Source: Mercurialis annua
Taxonomy: Eukaryota; Streptophyta; Magnoliopsida; Malpighiales; Euphorbiaceae
NCBI RefSeq assembly: GCF_937616625.2
Contig: NC_065574.1
Coordinates: 682,001-746,000, forward strand
DNA length: 64,000 bases
Direction of reading: 5' to 3'
Of the stretch, positions 57,484-64,000 are shown one piece after another; within the stretch, counting starts at the first letter, position 1, and each line of letters opens with the position of its first letter. A program made the position numbers and the translations under genes. The notes below the pieces were generated by a model that ran no database searches, was not told the origin of the DNA, and saw only the letters and a list, made by a program, of their open reading frames with translations.

Positions 57484-57600
57484 TTTTGTTTTTTGTTTTT
57501 AGAATTAAATGATTTCACTTTTATTCCTGTGATGACTCGAACCTAAGACTTATTTGTCTCGGGTAGAATGCTTTTACCACTTGAGCTAATCTATCTCGTC
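57484..57600 (-). mobile_element. tRNA-derived SINE
   Basis: On the minus strand it begins near TAGCTCAAGTGGTAAAAGCA (A-box-like) and continues to TAGGTTCGAGTCATC (B box GGTTCGAGTC), followed by an A-rich tail (T-rich on plus, 57484-57500). ATTTGAGTT flanks it at 57475-57483 and 57601-57609. It has no cloverleaf and is not a tRNA gene. Confidence 0.75.
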
Positions 57601-58596
57601 ATTTGAGTTAAATATTCTATTTTTTTCTCAAGCCTGCAAATGAAGAGGAAAAGAAAGCTCCATCTATTTTCTGATCCTGATGGACTGAAACCTAATGCAT
57701 TGTTTTGAATTGAATGATTTTTATACAATCCATGTATTTAAGTAAAATCTATCATTTGTTGGGTAAAAAGATATAACAATTCATAAATTTGGTGAATTCC
57801 CACCTCCTAGTTAGTGACAAAGTTGAAATTGTCATTTCTTTTGTTTTCTAAAAAGAACTACTCTCAAGCTTGCAAATTTATGAATTTTATACAATCTATG
57901 GATTTAAGTAAAATCTATCATTTGTTGGACAATCTGTTATAAGAATTCATAAGTTTAAGTTAGAATTAATAAATTCATGGCTTTTATATTTTATGGATTT
58001 AAAAGTTATGAATTCACAAAATATAAAGAAATTGAAAAAAATTCAATCCAGGTGTTGTCTAAAATGGATTGCTTCAGGTAGCCTAAAGCTTAAATAATAG
58101 ATTCACTATGCAAATAAAATAAAATCAGATGAATTTAATTTAATGCAACTATATTGTTAAATTTATTCACATGGGTTATTTTTAGAGAAAAATCATTCTC
58201 CGACACATGAATGCATGGGGCACATCGTGATGATTTGCTACATATATGACGCTCACACTAATCCAAGTCATCGTTTTTCTTTTGACAAAATAAACCAGTT
58301 TTAAACTCAAATACAATGATGAACTCCTTAAACAATACCCGTGTACCACATATGTATTCAAACGACGGAGAATAATTCTGAAACTACGATTGCCAAACTT
58401 AAAAATTAAATGTCATTATTTGCGGAGTTTTAAGTGCACTTAAATCACTACTTCTATAAAATTTACTTTCAAAACATAACTACATTTGCCTATAAATAAA
58501 TGGTTAACCTATTCTAAGATCCATGTACTTTTTTTTTACTTTATCCTTTGGCGTTTTTGTTTCTTTGCTTGGTCACAAATCTTATGGAATTTATAT

Positions 58597-58747
58597 CTTT
58601 TTTTGGTTGCCCATCCGGTTTCGCCCTAACTAATCCAGATCCGACTGCGCACCTGGAATGATGGGTGAGTTTGCGAGCAGGGGTTTTCTACATTCACAAG
58701 GCTCGAACCCGAAACCTTACTTAAGCGATACCAAACCGCTTACCGCT
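58597..58747 (-). mobile_element. Au-type SINE
   Basis: On the minus strand: A-box-like AAGCGGTTTGGTATCGCTTA, B box TTCGGGTTCGAGCCTTG, then the 3' part GGATTAGTTAGGGCGAAACC, which recalls the plant Au SINE tail, ending in A-rich sequence. TGGAATTTATAT flanks it at 58585-58596 and 58748-58759. Confidence 0.75.
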
Positions 58748-59073
58748 TGGAATTTATATTTAACAAACATTAATCAATCATTTCGCTTGAACAGCATTTA
58801 CACAAGAGAGCTGAATATCAATGTCTGTTAGAGGAAGTGTTCTGAGCAATGTTACAACACCACGTTACTTGGGACCAATCAATTACAAACTTTGACACTT
58901 GAGGTATATTAGCAACAACAAAATGTCATCTGAATTATTTCTAAGCAAGAAGCCAGCTCCAACCCTGCTAAGGGACATATGAATACCGTTTTTAAACAGT
59001 CAGCTAAGCTTCCAATAAAACTATAGAAGTAGCAGCTAGTAAGTATGGTGTATCACAAAAGAAAGCAAACCTC

Positions 59074-60647
59074 TTAATTAGAATCTTCGACTTCTACTCT
59101 CTCCTTTATCCGATACTTGCGGCCTGCTCTCTGTGAACTGTTTTTCTTATCAACCGGTTCATCTTCGTCCATGGCGCTAGCTTCACTCTCTTCTGCATTA
59201 TCACCTGCAAAGCTAATGGGAGCACCCTTTCTATGCAAAAGCTCCTTATCAGCGTGATCTTCGTTTTGCTTTGTATCAGTGTGACTATCTACCATCTCAG
59301 TATCACCAATTTTCCTCCTAGGTATGAAGGTTAATGATTTCGGAAGCTCAGCAGGAGCATCATCTAGCTCTGATTCGGTGCCTTTCGACTTCTTAAGTGT
59401 ATTGAGGAAATCCATAAAAGCTTGCTGGTTAGATTGGTCATCTACATCAGTAGATGACTCAAAAGTGTACCGCGTGTATCTTGAAGGATTTCGCATATAA
59501 TCAGGAATCCCAGACGGATAATCCGGAGGTAAAGGATAAACCAAAGACTTATCTTCTGAATCAGTATCCATCCCTCCATTGATGTCTTCATCAGACTCCT
59601 TATCTTGATCATCTTTACACTCTGGGTCAAACCTAACGCGTTTTTGCGACTTCGAATTCAACTGATGTTCACTTTTCAACTTAGAATCAGACTCATCGTC
59701 CCTTCTCTTCAGAATAGATTTCAAATTACCATCATCATTCGCCTTAACTCGATCACCAACAATATCCGGCAAATGTTGCTCAGAAACCTGCAAAGAATCC
59801 ATTTTCTTCGCAGCCGCATCGTCTTCTTTAAGCCTAAGTTTGGCAGCCATATGATTCGCTCGTGGATCTCTAGCAACCGTTTTGAGCGAAACGGGAAGCT
59901 CATTGTTAGAATCAATCTCAATTCCGTAGTCACTTATTTCTTTTAAGTACAATCGGTCACCAGGTTTGTCATCCCCAACAGCCACTTTATCATATTGGTC
60001 TTCCTCTTCCTACATTTTTTGTTCAAGCAAAATTCACAATCAGCTAACTATTTGATTCACCAACCAATTTAATTTAATTTCATAACAAATATTATCATTT
60101 CAACTAAAGGGTCTAGTCCAAGTGGCTAAGGCTCTCCGGTGCATTTCTAAGGTTTCGGTTTCGAGTCTCAGTATCTAAAATCTGAAAAATCTAACCGTAA
60201 TTAGCTTCTACCTCTAATAAAAAAAAAGAATAAAAGAAATACCTCATTATCAAGAGTACAGTCCAAGCCAATAGAGTTCTTAATTTCCCACTCCTCATCA
60301 TTATAATCATCAGGTTTCGGATTCGCCACCTGGCCGGAAGTGCCACGTGAGCCACCGGATGACTGTTCATCGTCATCGTCGAGATCATCCAGCTCCTCCA
60401 GCTCCAACCGAAAGCCGACATCTGTCTTTTCCCGATCGCTGTTTAGAAACCCCTTCTTGACCGGAAATAAATCGGTTTCGGGTTCCGGACCGTTGTTGAC
60501 TCGGTTCCACTCATTTCGCTCAATTTCGTCGTCTGTTAGGCTCCATAGAGAGCTTAAATTAGAGGACGGCGGCGGCTCCGTCGTCGAGGAAGACGAGGCG
60601 AGCGCGCCAAAAGCTTTATCGACTCGGATTCTGAAATTATCTTCCAT
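59074..60647 (-). CDS. TSSC4: TSSC4-like U5 snRNP assembly factor
   Basis: Two exons on the minus strand: 60243-60647 and 59074-60009 (1341 nt, 446 aa); the intron carries a SINE. The protein is acidic and mostly disordered, with D/E runs (LELEELDDLDDDDEQ). Near residues 290-330 it has GIPDYMRNPSRYTRYTFESS, then DQSNQQAFMDFL. This aligns with the core TSSC4 motif (VPDY..HPERWTKYSLEDV..., SNQ.....FL). Human TSSC4 is a chaperone for assembly of the U5 and U4/U6.U5 snRNPs. Other visible pieces are SILKRRDD, KRVRFDPE and a C-terminal basic patch (RAGRKYRIKERVEVEDSN). From memory the Arabidopsis counterpart AT5G13970 is labelled 'midasin-like', a name probably due only to its acidic composition. 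The start is the first ATG, MEDNFRIRVDKAFGAL, a typical family N-terminus. It is convergent with SUVH4. Confidence 0.82.
60108..60240 (+). mobile_element. tRNA-related SINE in TSSC4 intron
   Basis: The plus strand reads GGGTCTAGTCCAAGTGGCTA (A-box-like), then AAGGTTTCGGTTTCGAGTCT (B box), ending in a tail of nine A plus 'gaataaaag' just before the exon 1 donor. Target duplication not clear. Confidence 0.6.
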
Positions 60648-61647
60648 GGTTACGATTAGGGTAAGAAATTTTGAATTGGTGAGAGTGGATTAGGGTTTTA
60701 GGGATTTTTTTTCTGGAGGTATTATTTAAATCCGAAATAGGATAAAGCTACTCCAGTACCCAAACACAAATTGGTTTTAAATCATAAAACGGCGGTGGGC
60801 AAATGCATTTCCGGAAAATTTCTCTCTATCAATGTATTGCAACGTCATGACATTTTTTCATTCTATATATAATTAAATAGTAATAAGATAAATACATTAA
60901 ATTTTATTAATTATAAAATGTATTTTATTAATCTTTTACCAATGAATATGTAAATATTTTATAAGTATAACTTTTTTTTACTATTCATATAATAATCTTA
61001 ACTTGATAATAATTGACTTCGATGCAACTTCCAATTTTAAAGACCGTATTTACGCAGAACGATTTAAACAATTTGATGTTCAATGCTTATATCATTTGAA
61101 ATATAACTTGTTAATTAGTCTCGTTATTTGTTAAGTAAATATTGTGTGAAATTGAGGAAACTCTAATGAGATAGATAGTGATGTCTGTAACGCAAAATGA
61201 GAAAAAAATTGTTTTTCGCAATATAAATTGTTATATGAGATATCACCGTTTATGGCCGTCTTTTAATTATTTTTTTTGAGGAATCCTTTAATTTTTTTAT
61301 ATATCGTTGTTAAATGAATAGTGTAATTGAATGGCAACTATATAGTTAAAAGTTCTTTGTATAAATTTTTGGCAAATTGGCTGAAAAACTACCCACCTTT
61401 CAATTTTTTTTCAATAACACCCTGACATTGTAAAAAGTTCAATAGCACCCTATTTCGTATTTTTACGTTTCAATAGCACCCCAAAGTATCAAATTAAACT
61501 CTTTTTACTTGGATAATATTCAGAAAATATCCTTCAAATTTATCAAATATTTTAAATATTACTTGATGTTAAAAATTATACAAAAAGACCATCTTTTTCC
61601 TAAAATCAAAAAAAAAATTAATTATTCTGATCCCGTTTTGCCGGAAT

Positions 61648-61706
61648 CACGTCGGACCCGTGTCGGAATCACGTCGGACCCGTGTCGAAATCACGTCGGA
61701 CCCGTT
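61648..61706. repeat. Short tandem repeat in Pack-MULE
   Basis: Three imperfect copies of AATCACGTCGGACCCGTGTC, with a unit of about 20-21 bp, between the left arm and the PPR fragment. Confidence 0.8.
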
Positions 61707-61729
61707 GTCGGAAATCGTCTTCCATGGAA

Positions 61730-62130
61730 GACGACTCTTTTGGATGCTTTATGTGATGATGATATGGTTGAAGAAGCTTTAGACGTTCTCGGCAAGATCT
61801 TAAGGAAGGGGCTGAAGGCTCCTAAACGCTGTCACCCCGTCTTGACCTCAATAAATGCAATAGGAGAACAGAGAACTCACTATGCCATTGATTAATAAAG
61901 CTCTAGCCAGAGGTGCTATCCCTAGTTTGGGTAGTTATACTGCTATGTCTATTGATCTTTATGCTGAAGGTAAGATTAGTCAAGCTAATAAAGTACTTAA
62001 TGAGACACAGGATAGAGGCTATAGACCACCACTTTTAGCTTATGAAGCAAAGGTGACAGCATTGTGTAAGGAGGGTAAAGTTCACATTCGAAGTGGAAAT
62101 GGTGGAAGCAAATTGTGCCCCAACGTTTAG
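61730..62130 (+). pseudogene. Captured pentatricopeptide-repeat (PPR) gene fragment
   Basis: Two adjoining frames are broken by a shift near 61880. 61720-61895 encodes LLDALCDDDMVEEALDVLGK, ILRKGLKAP; 61882-62130 encodes INKALARGAIPSLGSYTAMS, DLYAEGKISQANKVLNETQD, RGYRPPLLAYEAKVTALCKE. The spacing and residues (ALCDDDMVEEAL..., Y.AM..DLYAEGKI..A..VL.E...RG..P) are those of tandem 35-residue PPR motifs. Only about four motifs are present, so it is a transduplicated fragment. A small proline-less 'ACGTCGGACCCGTGTCGGAA' tandem repeat (three units) lies just upstream at 61650-61705. Confidence 0.75.
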
Positions 62131-62925
62131 GTAATTAGTGGTGAAGAGGGTATAATTGAATATTGTGTAAGTTAAAGGATTTATTTAGATTTGTCCATAC
62201 AAAAAAAGTATAATATAGCCCCTAATTTTAGTTGTTTTAAATACTTTTGTCCTTATAATAATGAAATTGTTTAAATTTTTTCAATTTAGGGTGCTATTAA
62301 AACGTAAAAATATAAAATAGGGTGCTATTGAACTTTTTACAAGGTCAGGGTGCTATTGAAAAAAAATTGAAAGGTTAGTAGTTTTTGAGCCTATTTGCCT
62401 AAATTTTTTATGGATTTTTTTTATCATTTCCTATTAACTTACCTTAGAATTTATTGCACATTTTTAATTGTATCAATATAAACTTTAACTTTTCTCAAAA
62501 AAAGAAAAAAATATAAACTTTAACTCTGTTAAAATAATCAGTAATTTTTTTTTAAAAAAAATTAGTCTGATGTTTTTCTTTTTTATTGGACTTTTTTTTT
62601 ATTGAATTACTACATTAATAGAATCAAACAGTACTGATAATTAAAATAGTATAAATCAAAGTCAAATGGATAAGGTTAGAGACACAATAATTAAGTAGAT
62701 CCATCTAAAATAAATCATACTTAATCATAATACTTCAACTTCTTCATTAAAATAACACACATCCAAGACCCAGTCCCAGTTGAAAATCCACATGATCCCT
62801 TCACTTACAAGCGATTCAAATCCAAACCCGTTTAAAGAAACTCATAAATTATCAATGCCCACCTACTAATTTCATTACCCATATATCATCATCATCACTC
62901 ATAGCTCCACTCAGCTACCACTGCA

Positions 62926-64000
62926 ATGAAGATCACTTCTTTATTCTACTTTTTAACTATTTTCTTCACCGGAATCTGCTTTACTGACTCCATATACATA
63001 GATTACAACACCACGGGTGGCATTGTTCCGGGCAAGATCAATGTTCATTTGGTACCTCACTCTCATGATGATGTTGGCTGGTTAAAAACTGTTGACCAGT
63101 ACTACTTTGGTGGCAACAATTCACTTCGAGTAAAATTCTTTTCTTTATTAGTGTATAATTTTTTGTTATGCTTTTTTTTTTGGATTAAAATTTGGTGGGG
63201 TTTATGTTATTTTGTTGGTGGTTTTGTTGATCAGGGAGCTTGCGTACAAAATGTATTGGACTCTGTTATATCTTCTTTGTTTGAGGATAAGAATCGCAAG
63301 TTCATCTATGTCGAAATGGTTAGTATTCTCTGCGGATTGTTATTGTTGTTTTTCTTGAATTTTAATGCGGTTCTTGAAATTTTATGCTTTTCTTTTTGTT
63401 CTTTAGGCATTCTTTCAGAGATGGTGGAGACAGCAAAGTGATGCAATGAAGGTTAAAGTCAAGGAGCTTGTCGATTCTGGTCAACTCGAATTCATGTTAG
63501 TGTTTATTGATTACACTTTGTTGTTTTATATGCTTATGTTGATGTTTATAATTTCTGTAAACATTGTATAATTTCTGATGAATTCATGTCCTCTCTCTGT
63601 AAATATATTTCTTTGGAAGAAATGGGGGCATGTGTATGCACGATGAGGCAACTCCGCATTACATTGATTTGATTGATCAAACAACTCTAGGTCATAAATT
63701 TATCAAAGATGAGTTTGGTCAGCTTCCTAGGATCGGTTGGCAGATTGACCCTTTTGGACATTCTGCAGTTCAAGCTTATTTGCTCGGTGCTGAGGTATAT
63801 CTTCTTTGTTAATGTTCTTTGCTTTATGCTTTTCTCAATTTTTGTTTCTTATTGCATATGAAAATGATTGCTGCCATTAGTTTTATAACTTACTTGGCTA
63901 CTGATAGTTTGATGTGCATGATAAGTGTCGAGTAAAGAAAGTCTTTTAGCATGCTTCTAGATATAGTGAGATTAGCTCATTAATCCATCCGTTCATTTTC
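62926..64000 (+). CDS. GH38 alpha-mannosidase (5' part; continues past the window)
   Basis: Four exons are visible: 62926-63129, 63235-63318, 63407-63495, 63620-63794, all with GT-AG borders and one frame. The window ends in intron 4 (from 63795). Residues 1-23 form a signal peptide ([20 protein letters not shown]). [20 protein letters not shown] carries the zinc-binding His and Asp of family GH38. [17 protein letters not shown] is the next conserved block. [20 protein letters not shown] in exon 4 holds the catalytic nucleophile Asp in the GH38 'IDPFGH' motif. These features point to a secreted or vacuolar class II alpha-mannosidase that trims alpha-linked mannose from N-glycans. It resembles AT5G13980 from memory. 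Only about 184 of an expected 1000 or so residues are in the window. Confidence 0.94.

Larger units (their letters stand above)
56977..59073. other. Intergenic between convergent SUVH4 and TSSC4-like genes
   Basis: Contains the SUVH4 3' UTR, two minus-strand SINEs (57484-57600 and 58597-58747) and AT-rich sequence. 57720-57960 has two similar copies of 'atacaatc.atg.atttaagtaaaatctatcatttgttgg' about 160 bases apart. No coding region. Confidence 0.55.
61371..62399. mobile_element. Pack-MULE carrying a PPR gene fragment
   Basis: Long terminal inverted repeats, about 110 bases: the left starts GGCAAATTGGCTGAAAAACT, the right (other strand) GGCAAATAGGCTCAAAAACT. Both continue 'CACCCTGACATTGTAAAAAG' / 'CACCCTGACCTTGTAAAAAG' and 'TTCAATAGCACCCTATTT'. 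TAAATTTTT flanks it exactly (61362-61370 and 62400-62408), a 9-bp Mutator-type duplication. The interior, 61620-62130, is host-gene-like coding sequence, listed separately. Confidence 0.9.
60648..62925. other. Divergent intergenic region between TSSC4-like and mannosidase genes
   Basis: 60648-60760 is the TSSC4-like leader. The centre is filled by the Pack-MULE at 61371-62399. 62700-62925 is the mannosidase leader. The remainder is AT-rich without recognised features. Confidence 0.55.

Noticed and set aside
57525..57600. Possible tRNA gene
   Set aside because: A and B boxes exist but no cloverleaf. It has target duplications and an A-rich tail, so it is a SINE.
59605..59946. Plus-strand frame of 113 codons
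   Set aside because: Antisense of the TSSC4-like second exon.
1..64000. CRISPR arrays, operons, prophage or bacterial features
   Set aside because: No regularly spaced repeats or prokaryotic gene organisation. All genes are intron-containing plant genes, and the repeats are transposon-derived or microsatellites.

Overview
The window is AT-rich nuclear DNA from a flowering plant, almost certainly a core eudicot. The evidence is many short GT-AG introns, plastid- and mitochondrion-targeted nuclear proteins, and plant-type MULE, hAT, LINE, copia and SINE remnants. I cannot name the family or species. Nine host genes can be modelled from splice sites and reading frame: (1) a DUF3754 membrane protein, minus, 1571-7164; (2) an NFRKB-like chromatin protein, minus, 8979-15217; (3) CCB1, a cytochrome b6f heme-assembly factor, plus, 23916-26225; (4) the mitochondrial Rieske protein, minus, 27607-29854; (5) a group-X ERF, minus, 31187-32934; (6) N-alpha-acetyltransferase NAA30, plus, 35658-37529; (7) the H3K9 methyltransferase SUVH4/KYP, plus, 47985-56976; (8) a TSSC4-like U5 snRNP factor, minus, 59074-60647; (9) the 5' part of a GH38 alpha-mannosidase, plus, from 62926 and running off the window. 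From memory, the order DUF3754 / NFRKB-like / SUVH4 / TSSC4-like ('midasin-like') / GH38 matches consecutive Arabidopsis genes AT5G13940 to AT5G13980, and the Rieske and ERF genes also resemble genes of the AT5G13 block. The window therefore looks like an ancient syntenic block opened up by insertions.

The most unusual part is 37.8-48.4 kb. Two RBR (RING1-IBR-RING2) E3 ubiquitin ligase genes lie in tandem directly upstream of SUVH4 (38847-39852 and 43850-44845). Their 5' leaders and first 40-50 codons are recognisably copied from the SUVH4 leader and N-terminus. They look like chimeric genes: SUVH4 promoter/leader and N-terminal tail joined to an RSL1-like RBR ligase, then duplicated. The two units share an older terminal-repeat element, while a LINE with a 16-bp target-site duplication sits only in unit 1, and unit 2 shows the empty site.

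The second unusual locus is a 3.4-kb Mutator-like element (20310-23751). It carries a truncated MULE-type N-terminal gene on the plus strand, an overlapping antisense plant-mobile-domain gene on the minus strand, and long GC-rich palindromic arrays. Other mobile DNA with visible terminal repeats and target duplications includes four more MULE-type elements (one is a Pack-MULE carrying a PPR gene fragment), three hAT-type elements, a Stowaway-like element, a degenerate copia element with an organellar rRNA-like fragment inside SUVH4 intron 6, two LINE fragments and three tRNA-related SINEs.

All exon models were built by eye. Where exons are listed, the summed coding length is a multiple of three and the reading frame is continuous, but no transcript or database comparison was possible.
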